DNA of 64,000 nt from positions 18,418-82,417 of the forward strand of contig CANCVE010000008.1 of assembly GCA_947381435.1 (NCBI GenBank). Direction: 5' to 3'. The stretch's first letter is position 1; each line of letters begins with the position of its first letter. Below are positions 26,303 to 35,001 of the stretch, one piece after another. The position numbers and the translations under genes were made by a program. The notes under the pieces are model-generated. The model worked only from the letters and a program-made list of their open reading frames with translations, made no database searches and was not told the DNA's origin. The DNA comes from Chitinophagaceae bacterium (GTDB taxonomy: Bacteria; Bacteroidota; Bacteroidia; Chitinophagales; Chitinophagaceae).

Positions 26303-26998
26303 CTACGAGTTCTTCGCAATAGCGTCATCTAATGTTTTTCTGAAAGTATTACCAATTGGTATGGTATAAGTATCAATTGTTATTTCGTTTTTACTAATAA
26401 AGTCTATCTGATTCATGGCTACTATATACGATCTGTGCACCCTTACAAAGTCGGCTGATAGTTTTGTTTCAAATTCTTTTAAGTTTTTAAGTGTGGTATG
26501 TGGGGTCTTTTTACCTTTTAAAAATACCTGCGTGTAGTCTTTTAGGCCAGAAAAAAACAGCACTTCATGAAGATCTATTCTTATTAGCTTATAATCTGAC
26601 TTGATAAATAAGAAATCTTTTTTCTCTAAAGTGTCTACTTTTTGAGCACTAACGATGTATTCAAAGATGTTCTTTTTGAGTGATATAACCCTTTCTAAGC
26701 TAATGGGCGTTTGTAGGTAGGCAAATACTTGTTGGGCGTTTACTATGTTTTCTAATTCTGCACTATTACCACTACAAACTAATAGGGGCCTGTTGTGTTG
26801 CTTTTTTAACCACTTTAAAATATTGTTGCTCAAGGAAGGTATTGAGCAAATGATAACAGAAGGTTGTTCAGTGGGCGAATTGAGGAGTGTAGCCTCATCT
26901 ACAATTAATACATTGTTTGTAAAATCGGTAGTAGAAAGATAAGCTTGCAGAATGATTGCCTCGGAAAGCTCGTGGTGAATTATGTAAAAATGAATCAT
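26303..26998 (-). CDS. LytTR transcriptional regulator with a degenerate receiver domain
   Basis: A protein of 231 residues. The C-terminal ~105 residues are a LytTR DNA-binding domain (FLFIKSDYKLIRIDLHEVLFFSGLKDYTQVF ... FVRVHRSYIVAMNQID). The N-terminal part has receiver-like length and pattern but lacks the chemistry: the acidic pair is replaced by H8-H9, the phospho-acceptor position in PSVIICSIP is S52, and the conserved Lys before Pro is T97 (LQTP). I infer it cannot be phosphorylated in the standard way and probably responds to another signal or acts constitutively. No histidine kinase gene is adjacent. Confidence 0.88.
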   Translation of the reverse strand: MIHFYIIHHELSEAIILQAYLSTTDFTNNVLIVDEATLLNSPTEQPSVIICSIPSLSNNILKWLKKQHNRPLLVCSGNSAELENIVNAQQVFAYLQTPISLERVISLKKNIFEYIVSAQKVDTLEKKDFLFIKSDYKLIRIDLHEVLFFSGLKDYTQVFLKGKKTPHTTLKNLKEFETKLSADFVRVHRSYIVAMNQIDFISKNEITIDTYTIPIGNTFRKTLDDAIAKNS

Positions 26999-27053
26999 GA
27001 GTAAACTAAAAATTGATTTGCAAAGAATACAAATATCTATGTTTTGGGATGAG

Positions 27054-27094
27054 CATAAAAAAAGAGGTTAACGTTACATTAACCTCTTTTTATT
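27054..27094 (-). terminator. Intrinsic terminator after the kelch/DUF4907 pair
   Basis: AAAGAGGTTAA and TTAACCTCTTT form a perfect 11-bp stem with A/T runs on both flanks. Confidence 0.9.
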
Positions 27095-27099
27095 TATTA

Positions 27100-27423
27100 T
27101 TATTTTTCTATACCCAAACTGTCCAACTCATGAACAGTTACTGAGGGTAAAGAATGTTTTTGTTTTAACTTAACTATTACTAACTCGGCTACTTTATTAG
27201 CCTGTTCTTCACTAACAAATTGCTTAGTGCCAATGATGGCAGGAATGTTTCGTTGGGTAATAAAAATCTTCTTTCCTACATATATTTCATACCCCCATCC
27301 ACTACCAGACTTTATTACTTTCGATTCTATTTCATAGCTATTCTTCCAAGAAATATATGCCGAGGTAAAATAGGCTAATACCGAGAAAGCAAAAAGAATG
27401 TATATCCAGTTCTTTTTAATCAT
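27100..27423 (-). CDS. DUF4907 family small membrane-anchored protein
   Basis: A protein of 107 residues. One N-terminal hydrophobic helix (residues 7-25) is followed by a small domain, SGWGYEIYVGKKIFITQRNIPAIIGTKQF, typical of DUF4907. The function is not known. Its start overlaps the 3' end of the kelch lipoprotein gene by 8 bp, so translation is probably coupled; the two families recur as neighbours in Bacteroidota as far as I recall. Confidence 0.8.
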   Translation of the reverse strand: MIKKNWIYILFAFSVLAYFTSAYISWKNSYEIESKVIKSGSGWGYEIYVGKKIFITQRNIPAIIGTKQFVSEEQANKVAELVIVKLKQKHSLPSVTVHELDSLGIEK

Positions 27424-28495
27424 TTGTATTCAATACTGCATTTGGTTTCCACTCTTCCAAGTCATCAAAATAAGTAGTACTAGCTCTACCCATAGATACA
27501 TAACTTCTTGAGCCAAGTGTAAATGCTACCGCACCTTCACGACCAGAACGTTCGAAGCTTGATTTGCGAACCCATGCGTCAGACTTTATATCGTATTCCC
27601 AAGTTTTTTGAGTGTACCCACCATTAATGCCTACAGTAAGGTAAGCCTTATCGCCCATTACAAATGAAACTGCACTATTACGTACTATATCTGTGTAATC
27701 ATCATCGTAACTAGCAGTGCTAATGTTTGTAAGTTGTTTTAATGGAGTCCATTTATCGGTAGTTGGATCGTAGCTCCAAAAATCAGAAACGTTAGTTCCA
27801 CCACCGCCAAGACCAGAAACTAGATAGGCTTTGTTGTTATAAACAAATGTTGTAGCAAGCATTCTTTTAAAACCACCTTTACTGTAGCCTTCTCCAGGAT
27901 TAGGAACACCACCACCACCTACACTTGTTTTTAGGTTCCATTTGTCTGCTGTAGGATCATATTGCCATAAATCTTTCAAATAACTGTTATCATAACCACA
28001 AGTTACGTAGCCATAGTTTCCGATAGAGAATGCAGACGCACCATATCTACCAGGCAAAGTGCCATTAGCAAATGGAGCTTTTTTAGACCAAGAATTGTTA
28101 TCAACATTATAAGCCCAAGTATCTGTGAACTTGTTGTAGCCATCTGTACCAGTAGTTATGTAACCATTTCTTCCGATAGAGAAGGCAACAGCGCCATTTC
28201 TTGATGGGGCAGAATCGGTACTTGTTTGAGGAAGGCTAGCCAATTGTTGTTTCCAACTACCTGTTGAATCTACCGCCCAAAGATCATTATATCTAATAGT
28301 ACCATCATATCCAGTACCAATATAAGCTACATCGGCTATTACAAAACTTACAGGTTGATATCTTGCATTTGCATTACTTTCAGAGCTAGTAATCCAGTTG
28401 CCTTCTGTAAGAGGATTGGTAGTTGAAGGATTGCAGGCGAGGAACAAAAGAACCGCACTTGCAGGTAAGAAAAATAAATACTTAATCAGTTTCAT
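27416..28495 (-). CDS. Kelch-repeat beta-propeller lipoprotein
   Basis: A protein of 359 residues. The signal ends in FLACNPS, a lipobox. The body has about six repeats of the kelch type, visible as recurring GYVTCGYD / AYLVSGLGG / GYITTGTDG strands, each followed by DLWxYDPTTDKWT. It is predicted to be a six- to seven-bladed beta-propeller anchored to the outer membrane and exposed or periplasmic. It probably mediates binding; no enzymatic residues can be named. It diverges from the DUF4270 gene. Confidence 0.88.
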   Translation of the reverse strand: MKLIKYLFFLPASAVLLFLACNPSTTNPLTEGNWITSSESNANARYQPVSFVIADVAYIGTGYDGTIRYNDLWAVDSTGSWKQQLASLPQTSTDSAPSRNGAVAFSIGRNGYITTGTDGYNKFTDTWAYNVDNNSWSKKAPFANGTLPGRYGASAFSIGNYGYVTCGYDNSYLKDLWQYDPTADKWNLKTSVGGGGVPNPGEGYSKGGFKRMLATTFVYNNKAYLVSGLGGGGTNVSDFWSYDPTTDKWTPLKQLTNISTASYDDDYTDIVRNSAVSFVMGDKAYLTVGINGGYTQKTWEYDIKSDAWVRKSSFERSGREGAVAFTLGSRSYVSMGRASTTYFDDLEEWKPNAVLNTND

Positions 28496-28809
28496 TATTA
28501 AAAATTTTCGCTGAAATTATAAGTGGCGATGTTAGGCAAATAGTTAAAATGGATTTTCGAACAGAATTTAATGATTAATAGCGATATTATATCTACGAAA
28601 TGGTAATTTAATCTACTTACATAATCCTTCATTTTAATGATTTGCAATAATTAGCTAATATCTGCTAGTTAACAGATGAAATATATCCAATTGTCGGCAT
28701 AATAACACTATTCGTCCAAAGTAACAATTCTGTAACAGGCAGTAATTATAGTATTGCCAATCTTAAAAGGTATTCTATTACTTTTGGCGGTATTAATTAA
28801 TACAATCTT
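28496..28809. other. Divergent intergenic region with one recognisable promoter
   Basis: A 314-bp AT-rich region between the kelch and DUF4270 genes. It holds TACTTTTG (28779-28786), a TAnnTTTG box 23 bp before the DUF4270 ATG, with a TTG at 28754 (22-bp spacing). No repeat or stable hairpin is seen. Confidence 0.5.
28754..28786 (+). promoter_or_regulatory. Promoter of the DUF4270 operon
   Basis: TTG at 28754-28756 and TACTTTTG at 28779-28786, matching the Bacteroidota sigma-ABfr consensus with 22-bp spacing. Confidence 0.55.
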
Positions 28810-30150
28810 ATGCGGTTAAGGCAGTTTCTTTTGTTTTCTTTACTTATTTCAATTTATATCACTGCTTGTGAAAAAGTAGATATACAATATGGAACTCAAT
28901 ATTTGGATAATCAGTATACCCAAATAGTAAAGGTGGATACTTTTACTACTGATATTTCGACAGTGTTTGTAGATTCTTTCCAAACATCTGCCTCTGGCAT
29001 TACCCTTCTGGGAGGATACACCGATTCGGCTTTTGGAAGGATAGATACTAAATCTTACTTCGAGTTAACTCCACCTCCCTACACTAAGAGTTACGATAGT
29101 GCCCGCTTTGATTCGTTACGTTTGATTCTTAGATTGAATAAGAATTATTATGGTGACACCACAAAGCCTTTGCATCTGGAAGTAAACAGGCTGTCGCAAC
29201 AAATTAATTTCCCTGAAAATCAATATGCATTCTATAACACACAAAGTTTCTCTGTATTTCCTAAAGTGATTGGTTCTGGAGATTTCCTTTTGAATCCTAC
29301 TTTCTATTCGGATACTATCAGTATCAAAATGGATGATGCATTGGGGCGTGAGTTTTTGTCGAAATTAAAGAATGCTTCCGATCAGGATTTACAAAACGAT
29401 AATAACTTCTTGTATTACTTTAACGGATTAAGAATTAGTAGCAATTCGGATGCTAAAATGATTATCAATTGCACCGACAATATAACAATGAGGCTAAGTT
29501 TTTCTAGGCCGGGTTCGGATACTTTAGAGAAACACCACATTGATTTTACTTTGGGTAACAAGCAACACCATTTTAACGCTGTAAAAACCGATAGAAGCAA
29601 TTTGAAAACACCATTACAAAAGATTGATCATTTTAACAACATCATTTCTGGCGCCTCAATGGGTAATAGAGCATTCTCTCAGTATACTTCGGGAGTAATG
29701 GCAAGAATCAAGTTCCCATCAATAAAAGAATTGTTGAAATTGCCTAATTATGTAAAAATATTAACTGCCAAACTAAAGGTTGTACCAATGAGGGGATCTT
29801 ATGATACCCATTATTTCTTGCCTCCCTCATTAAGTTTGTGTAGTACCGATATAACAAATAATGTGGGATCACCTCTTGTTGCAGGAGGAACAGGAGAGAC
29901 ACAGAATGGTAACCTTTATTTGGATAATACCTACAATGACAATACCGTTTACACTTACGATGTATCTAATTACATAAAAAATCTTGTAACAAACCCTCAG
30001 AGTAATAATTACGGGTTGTTATTATTGCCTCCTACGGCTGCTTCAACAACCGAGTTTTCTAGAATAATAATTGGCAACAAGAATTTATTACCAGAAAATA
30101 AGAATACGACTAAGCTAGAGATTTATTATTTAACCATACAGCCACAATAA
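28810..30150 (+). CDS. DUF4270 family lipoprotein
   Basis: A protein of 446 residues. The signal ends at YITACEK (C20). After this comes the DUF4270 pattern: a short extended region, then a beta-rich domain with repeated Asp-Ser-Phe strands (DTFTTDISTVFVDSFQTSASGITLLGGYTDSAFG) and, near the end, VSNYIKNLVTNPQSNNYGLLLLPP. The family is confined to Bacteroidota and its role is unknown; an outer-surface location is likely. The next gene, a barrel protein, starts 11 bp after its stop. Confidence 0.88.
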   Translation: MRLRQFLLFSLLISIYITACEKVDIQYGTQYLDNQYTQIVKVDTFTTDISTVFVDSFQTSASGITLLGGYTDSAFGRIDTKSYFELTPPPYTKSYDSARFDSLRLILRLNKNYYGDTTKPLHLEVNRLSQQINFPENQYAFYNTQSFSVFPKVIGSGDFLLNPTFYSDTISIKMDDALGREFLSKLKNASDQDLQNDNNFLYYFNGLRISSNSDAKMIINCTDNITMRLSFSRPGSDTLEKHHIDFTLGNKQHHFNAVKTDRSNLKTPLQKIDHFNNIISGASMGNRAFSQYTSGVMARIKFPSIKELLKLPNYVKILTAKLKVVPMRGSYDTHYFLPPSLSLCSTDITNNVGSPLVAGGTGETQNGNLYLDNTYNDNTVYTYDVSNYIKNLVTNPQSNNYGLLLLPPTAASTTEFSRIIIGNKNLLPENKNTTKLEIYYLTIQPQ

Positions 30151-30160
30151 GCAAATAAGA

Positions 30161-31420
30161 ATGATGACAAAGAAAATTATTTTAAATATTGCTGCTATTA
30201 TTTGCTTCAATTGTGTAGTATTTGGACAAAATAACAACTCTCCTTATTCCATTATTGGTATTGGAGACATTGAGCATAGCAGCTATGATAGAACTTCGGG
30301 AATGGGGCATGCAGGATTGGCATTATCTTCAAACAGGTTCTTGTACAACGCCAATGCAGCATCACTCAGTGCATTGGATGATAAGTTTTTTAATATAGAG
30401 ATGTCTGCATCTGCCAAGTTTGTTCAATACGCAGGTACACCTATCTCAGCTAGTGCCAATTCATCTTCTGATTTGCAGATAAAAAAGATATCAATAGCCA
30501 TTAAAGCATTGCCAAAGTGGGGTGTAGGATTTGGTTTGCTTCCTTATAGCAACACTAGCTATCAATTCTACAGCAACAAATACATTGTAGGTACTAATAA
30601 CAATACTACAAGTGCCTATTATCAAGGTTCGGGGCATGTGAGCCAAATGTATTTATCTAATGGTTATCAATTGACCAAAGGATTATCTATTGGGTTACAG
30701 GCTTCTTATTTATTTGGACAATTAAACCAAACAGAAAATATATCTCCGGGAGGAGGAATAGACAGTGCATTAGTTACTACCAGAAAAATAGATATTGGCA
30801 CTCCCTATTTTAAACCTGGATTTCAATACCATACTAAACTCAATCATAACTGGCAATTGCTTCTAGGTGGTACAGCTACCTTTAAAAAGTCAATTAATGG
30901 CAGCTATAGTTTGTCTGTTTCTGATGGAAATACAACTTCATCGTATCCCGATTTTAAAGGAAAAGACATTACCCTTCCTGCTCAATATTCTGGAAGTATT
31001 GCAGCTAAATTGAAGGATAAATACACTTTTGCGGTGGATTATTCCTACCAGAACTTGAACGATTTAAATGTACATGGATACAATTACAGAATGGTGAATA
31101 GTAATTTTTTGGCCGCAGGGTTTGAGTTATCTAAAAAGCAGACATACAGGGACTTAACCTTTGAACGCCATTTTTTACAAGCAGGTGTATTCTATAGTAA
31201 CTCTTATTTGCAAGTAAATGGTCAACAGATAGCAAACTATGGCTTTACATTTGGCGGAGGAAAAAACTTAATAAGAAGCAATCTAGGCGTTCAATTGAAT
31301 GTAGAATTGGGCGTACATGGCACAACAACTGCAGGATTGATAGAAGAGCGTTATGCGCAAGTAAACCTTATTTTGAGCTACAGAGATTTCTGGTATGTAA
31401 AAGTTAAGAAGTTTGATTAA
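30161..31420 (+). CDS. Outer-membrane beta-barrel protein (OmpP1/FadL-like)
   Basis: A protein of 419 residues. The signal peptide ends near VFGQNN. The opening NSPYSIIGIGDIEHSSYDRTSGMGHAGLALSS and the conserved NAASLSALD are typical of PorV/FadL-like outer-membrane barrels of Bacteroidota, and the rest consists of alternating amphipathic strands ending in an aromatic residue pattern. The substrate or partner is unknown. It is co-transcribed with the DUF4270 lipoprotein upstream and lies 41 bp before the SurA-like gene. It could start one codon later. Confidence 0.82.
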   Translation: MMTKKIILNIAAIICFNCVVFGQNNNSPYSIIGIGDIEHSSYDRTSGMGHAGLALSSNRFLYNANAASLSALDDKFFNIEMSASAKFVQYAGTPISASANSSSDLQIKKISIAIKALPKWGVGFGLLPYSNTSYQFYSNKYIVGTNNNTTSAYYQGSGHVSQMYLSNGYQLTKGLSIGLQASYLFGQLNQTENISPGGGIDSALVTTRKIDIGTPYFKPGFQYHTKLNHNWQLLLGGTATFKKSINGSYSLSVSDGNTTSSYPDFKGKDITLPAQYSGSIAAKLKDKYTFAVDYSYQNLNDLNVHGYNYRMVNSNFLAAGFELSKKQTYRDLTFERHFLQAGVFYSNSYLQVNGQQIANYGFTFGGGKNLIRSNLGVQLNVELGVHGTTTAGLIEERYAQVNLILSYRDFWYVKVKKFD

Positions 31421-31461
31421 AGGAATTAAACGTCCCATTTCTTAACAGCAAATTCATCAAC

Positions 31462-32826
31462 ATGAAAAAATATTTATTAAGCATAACATTACTGTCCATT
31501 TATCTTTCTGGTTCAGCACAAACTAAGAAGGTAACGGCAGATAAGATAGTAGGGCAGGTTGGAGACAAGATAGTTTTGCTATCGGACATTAATAATGCCA
31601 TCGCTGATTATAAAAGACAAGGACAAGAAGCGCAATTACCTGCTAACCCTGAGTGTGCATTTTTGGAAGGACAACTCATACAAAAGGCATTGGTACTTCA
31701 GGCAGAAAAGGACTCTTTGATAGTTAGTGAAGACGATATTGAGGCGGGGCTAGATAATCAAATTAGAGGGTTCATTAATGCTTATGGCTCTAAAGAAGTG
31801 CTAGAGGAGGTGGCAGGAAGAACGGTGTATCAGATTAAAGAAGATTTTAGAATCCCTTTTAAAGAACGCAAACTTGCCGACCAGATGAGGGGTAAAATAT
31901 TGGAGAACATCAAGATTTCTCCAGTAGAAGTAAAGGCTTATTATGATAAGATTCCGAAGGATAGTTTGCCATTTTATGAAAGTGAAATTCAGATAAACCA
32001 AATACTTTCTCAACCCAAAGCGAGTAAGGAAATAGAAGAATATTGTGTAAAACAATTGTATGAGTATAAGCGCCAAGCGGAGAGTGGCGTAAAGAAGTTT
32101 GACCAATTGTGTAAGCTTTATTCTGAAGATCCGGGAAGTAAGGATAATGGGGGGCAATATAATCTTAACCGTACCAGTAAAGAATTTGACCCAACGTTTA
32201 CTTCGTCTGCTTTTAGGCTGAAAGAAGGTCAGATTTCTAATGTGGTAAAGACTAAGTTTGGCTTTCATTTAATACAGATGGTGAGTAGGGCAGGCGATGA
32301 TGCAGTGGTGAGGCATTTGCTAAAAATACCTCAGGTTACTGAAGATGAAATTAAAATATCTGTAAAGAAACTAGACTCTGCTAGAACGATTGTTCAGAAT
32401 GGGTTCTTAAGTTTTGGCGAGGCGGTAGATAAGTTTAGTGATGATGAAAGCAGTAAATTTAATGGAGGTACTATAACTGCAAGAGATGGTTCTTCGTTTT
32501 TAAATATTGATCAATTGGATAAAGATCTTGTGATAACACTGAAGAATTTGAAGCCAGGCGATATATCAAAGCCTAGTTCTTATACCGATGAAAGAGGCAG
32601 AAAGATGGTGCGCATTGTTTACTTGAAAAACAGAACACAACCCCATCGTGAAAACCTAAAGGAAGATTATAATAGAGTTGCGGATAGGGCATTAGAAGAA
32701 AAAAAGCGTAATGCACTAGCTAAATGGTTTCAGGAACATTTGCCTACTTACTACATAAATATTGATGAGGCTTATAAAAACTGCAGCAGTTTAGGAAATT
32801 GGTGGAAGTATTCTTCGACAAAGTAG
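31462..32826 (+). CDS. SurA-like periplasmic peptidyl-prolyl isomerase
   Basis: A protein of 454 residues with a signal peptide ending at SGSAQ. A SurA N-terminal chaperone domain (IVGQVGDKIVLLSDINNAIADY, residues 29-50) is followed by two parvulin domains: one at about 175-275 with FDQLCKLYSEDPGSKDNGGQY and FGFHLIQM, and a second, weaker one at about 283-385 with FGEAVDKFSDDESSKFNGG. It should assist outer-membrane protein folding. It follows a barrel protein and an outer-membrane lipoprotein, which makes sense as a functional group. Confidence 0.9.
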   Translation: MKKYLLSITLLSIYLSGSAQTKKVTADKIVGQVGDKIVLLSDINNAIADYKRQGQEAQLPANPECAFLEGQLIQKALVLQAEKDSLIVSEDDIEAGLDNQIRGFINAYGSKEVLEEVAGRTVYQIKEDFRIPFKERKLADQMRGKILENIKISPVEVKAYYDKIPKDSLPFYESEIQINQILSQPKASKEIEEYCVKQLYEYKRQAESGVKKFDQLCKLYSEDPGSKDNGGQYNLNRTSKEFDPTFTSSAFRLKEGQISNVVKTKFGFHLIQMVSRAGDDAVVRHLLKIPQVTEDEIKISVKKLDSARTIVQNGFLSFGEAVDKFSDDESSKFNGGTITARDGSSFLNIDQLDKDLVITLKNLKPGDISKPSSYTDERGRKMVRIVYLKNRTQPHRENLKEDYNRVADRALEEKKRNALAKWFQEHLPTYYINIDEAYKNCSSLGNWWKYSSTK

Positions 32827-32898
32827 TGCTACAATTGTAAATTGCTAATTGATTGGCTTGACTTTCATTAATTAAAAAAGAAAACTAATTTAAGTTAT

Positions 32899-32938
32899 AA
32901 AAGACGCTCCTTAACGAAGGGGGCGTCTTTTTTGTTTT
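32899..32938 (+). terminator. Intrinsic terminator of the DUF4270-SurA operon
   Basis: AAAGACGCTCC and GGGGGCGTCTTTT form the stem around TTAACGAA, followed by a T-run. Confidence 0.88.
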
Positions 32939-33039
32939 TGACGCTTACCTAGAAATGGGGTTGATTAGCCGCTACCGATTACTAGAGATATTTCTTTATA
33001 AGAGACTTACTGAATTATAGTTGGATAGCTAACGTTTAA

Positions 33040-33077
33040 CCCAGATTGCGCAGTAACGGGCTATTGCGTAATCTGGG
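33040..33077. repeat. Isolated strong palindrome, no T-run
   Basis: CCCAGATTGCGCA and TGCGTAATCTGGG pair with a single mismatch around AGTAACGGGCTAT-type loop sequence. It lacks a U-tail, so it is more like a repetitive extragenic palindrome than a terminator. Confidence 0.6.
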
Positions 33078-33159
33078 ATAAACTATTTATAAAAGAATAA
33101 TGGCTCCTTTCGTTTCAAAAAGGTACATTACACCCTTTGAGTTCTTTTATTGGCTGACA

Positions 33160-33412
33160 AAAAGCTTTCATTGGCATACGATGTTCATTCATTGGTATGT
33201 ATGAAGCTTTCATTGGTACACGAAGCTTCATCATTGGTATATGTGAAGCTTTCATTGGCATACGAAGCTTCATCATTGGCATGTGTGGAGCTTTCATTGG
33301 CATACAAAGCTTCATCATTGGTATATGTGAAGCGTTCATCGGTATACGAAGCTTCATCATTGGTATATGTGAAGCATTCAATGGCATACAAAGTTTCATC
33401 AATTTTAAAAAA
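33160..33412. repeat. Array of 42-bp tandem repeats (array D)
   Basis: GAAGCTTTCATTGG-type anchors start at 33203, 33245, 33287, 33329 and 33371, an exact 42-bp step. Each 42-mer splits into two related halves (19 and 23 bp), both beginning with GAAGC. The second half contains the palindrome GAAGCTTC. Several frames on both strands stay open because 42 is a multiple of three; none has a plausible start region or protein character. It lies in the 773-bp gap after the SurA-like gene. Confidence 0.88.
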
Positions 33413-33599
33413 ATAACACACAACGTCCCTCGCATAACAACCAAAATAGTGGTCCTCCCCGGACTTGTCACGTTGCAATAGCGCAAAAACCTAGAAAGTC
33501 AGAACAGAATTGAGAATTGAAAGTAGAAAGTCAAGCGTAAAAGTTAATAGTCAAACGGTTTCGGGGAATATCATTATTTATCATTAAAATTTTAAGGTT

Positions 33600-34511
33600 A
33601 TGTTGAATTTAGGTCAATCGAATGAATACAGGCGTTTTAAAAGTCTAGACGACCTTTTTAATCTTCCAAGTAGTGTTGTTGTTATTAACACTTTTACACC
33701 ATTTAAAGATGAGGTTGTTATTTATCATAGTGATTTTATAAAGTTAGATTTACTTATACCTAATAAAGGAGCACTTTCTACAGGTGTAACTACTGAAAAA
33801 TTTGTGGATAAGGAAAAGATAGCGAAGGAAATGGGCTTGATTTGTAAAAAAGCCAAAGCTTTTGCCATTAAAACTGGTGATAATATACTAGAGGTGGCTG
33901 TGAATGTGAGTGTTTCGGAAATATTGAGGAAGAAGGAAGCGGATGTTTTGCCGTTTGTAATAAATATTATTGCCGCTGTAAACCCTTTTATTACTAATGT
34001 TTTATTTATTCCTTATGGCATTACATCGGTAAAACTTGCTACGCAATTGGCAAATGCTACTACTTATAATGCTAGTATTGGTGTGGCTGGAAGCATTATA
34101 AAAACGAGCGATATTGCGAATAAAAATATTAATTCGGCTATTAAGGTGTTGCAAACAAGCCTGCATACTTTTGATTTGCTTATTGATGAATTTGAAGTGG
34201 TAAACCCAGATTTTGTGGCAAGCTATCATCTTAATGCAGAAGCGCAACACATTGGAATACACCATAGTGGCGTATATGGGGTTGTGACAGATGTGGCGAC
34301 TGGCGAACCAATTTATGGAGCGACGATTAAAATTTTGGGGGCTGCTAAGAGTGCTACTACTGACCTTTTGGGTAAGTATGAGATGAGCCCTGTGGGTACA
34401 AAGATTTATCAACTTGAAGTTACTGTACCTGGGTATGTTTCTCAGATTGTTATTCACCATATTTTTACTGGCGTTATTGGGGTAAGGAATTTTGCGATGG
34501 TGAAGCTTTAG
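33600..34511 (+). CDS. Hypothetical protein with C-terminal carboxypeptidase-regulatory-like domain
   Basis: A protein of 303 residues with no signal peptide. The first ~220 residues are mostly helical and unfamiliar (KEKIAKEMGLICKKAKAFAIKTGDN ...). The last ~80 (GVVTDVATGEPIYGATIKILGAAKSATTDLLGKYEM) are a carboxypeptidase-regulatory-like, transthyretin-type beta-sandwich as found in many Bacteroidota surface proteins. The absence of an export signal is odd for this domain. It is monocistronic and closed by a terminator. Confidence 0.78.
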   Translation: MLNLGQSNEYRRFKSLDDLFNLPSSVVVINTFTPFKDEVVIYHSDFIKLDLLIPNKGALSTGVTTEKFVDKEKIAKEMGLICKKAKAFAIKTGDNILEVAVNVSVSEILRKKEADVLPFVINIIAAVNPFITNVLFIPYGITSVKLATQLANATTYNASIGVAGSIIKTSDIANKNINSAIKVLQTSLHTFDLLIDEFEVVNPDFVASYHLNAEAQHIGIHHSGVYGVVTDVATGEPIYGATIKILGAAKSATTDLLGKYEMSPVGTKIYQLEVTVPGYVSQIVIHHIFTGVIGVRNFAMVKL

Positions 34512-34548
34512 CGTAGTGGTTTTAATTTATTTAGTTTGAAAGTCCGTT

Positions 34549-34577
34549 GGGTTTAGTGCCTGACGGGCTTTTTTTGT
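34549..34577 (+). terminator. Intrinsic terminator
   Basis: AGTCCGTTGGG and the downstream TGACGGGCT form an imperfect stem (AGTCCGT with ACGGGCT) followed by seven T's. Confidence 0.75.
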
Positions 34578-34709
34578 ACAGGAAAAAAACAAACAGACTT
34601 CATTTTAGGACACATCATTTGAGGATGCACTACACTTTTTTTTGACCCTCATCCCAAATAACGAGAATCTGGGAACCCATTTCGAATTGTTGAGACATGC
34701 AGCAATAAT

Positions 34710-34940
34710 TTACAGACAGGCATCTATTGCTTTGGATAATTGATAGTCTTGGTCTGTAATAACATCTCCAGCATCGTGTGTATTTAACCAAATTTGCACC
34801 TTGTTGTAGGTATTTGTCCAACGTGGATGATGATTTAGCCGTTCTGCTTCTGCTGCTACTTTTGTTATGAAAGTAAAAGCATCGGCAAAATTCTTGAAGA
34901 TAAATTCTTTGTAAAGGCAATTGTTTTCTATCGTCCACAT
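34710..34940 (-). CDS. 4a-hydroxytetrahydrobiopterin dehydratase (PCD/DCoH family)
   Basis: A protein of 76 residues from the ATG at 34940 (an in-frame ATG at 34973 would add 11). The family signature is H37-H38-P39 with W41 in LNHHPRWTNTYNKV, followed by LNTHDAGDVITDQDY. The enzyme dehydrates 4a-hydroxytetrahydrobiopterin, recycling the cofactor of aromatic amino-acid hydroxylases. Such a hydroxylase is not in the window. In bacteria the family is also linked to molybdopterin metabolism. Confidence 0.9.
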   Translation of the reverse strand: MWTIENNCLYKEFIFKNFADAFTFITKVAAEAERLNHHPRWTNTYNKVQIWLNTHDAGDVITDQDYQLSKAIDACL

Positions 34941-35001
34941 ATATTTATTGTTCTTGTAAGGTGCTAAGTTCATACATTGCCTCTATTTAAAATTGATTTT
35001 A

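Noticed and set aside
33150..33486. Several overlapping repeat-peptide frames on both strands over array D
   Set aside because: Same reason: frames on both strands are by-products of a 42-bp step, and the predicted peptides have no protein-like character.
34630..34938. A 102-residue frame antiparallel in phase over the pterin dehydratase
   Set aside because: It occupies another frame of the same strand as a clear PCD-family gene and shows no protein-like pattern.
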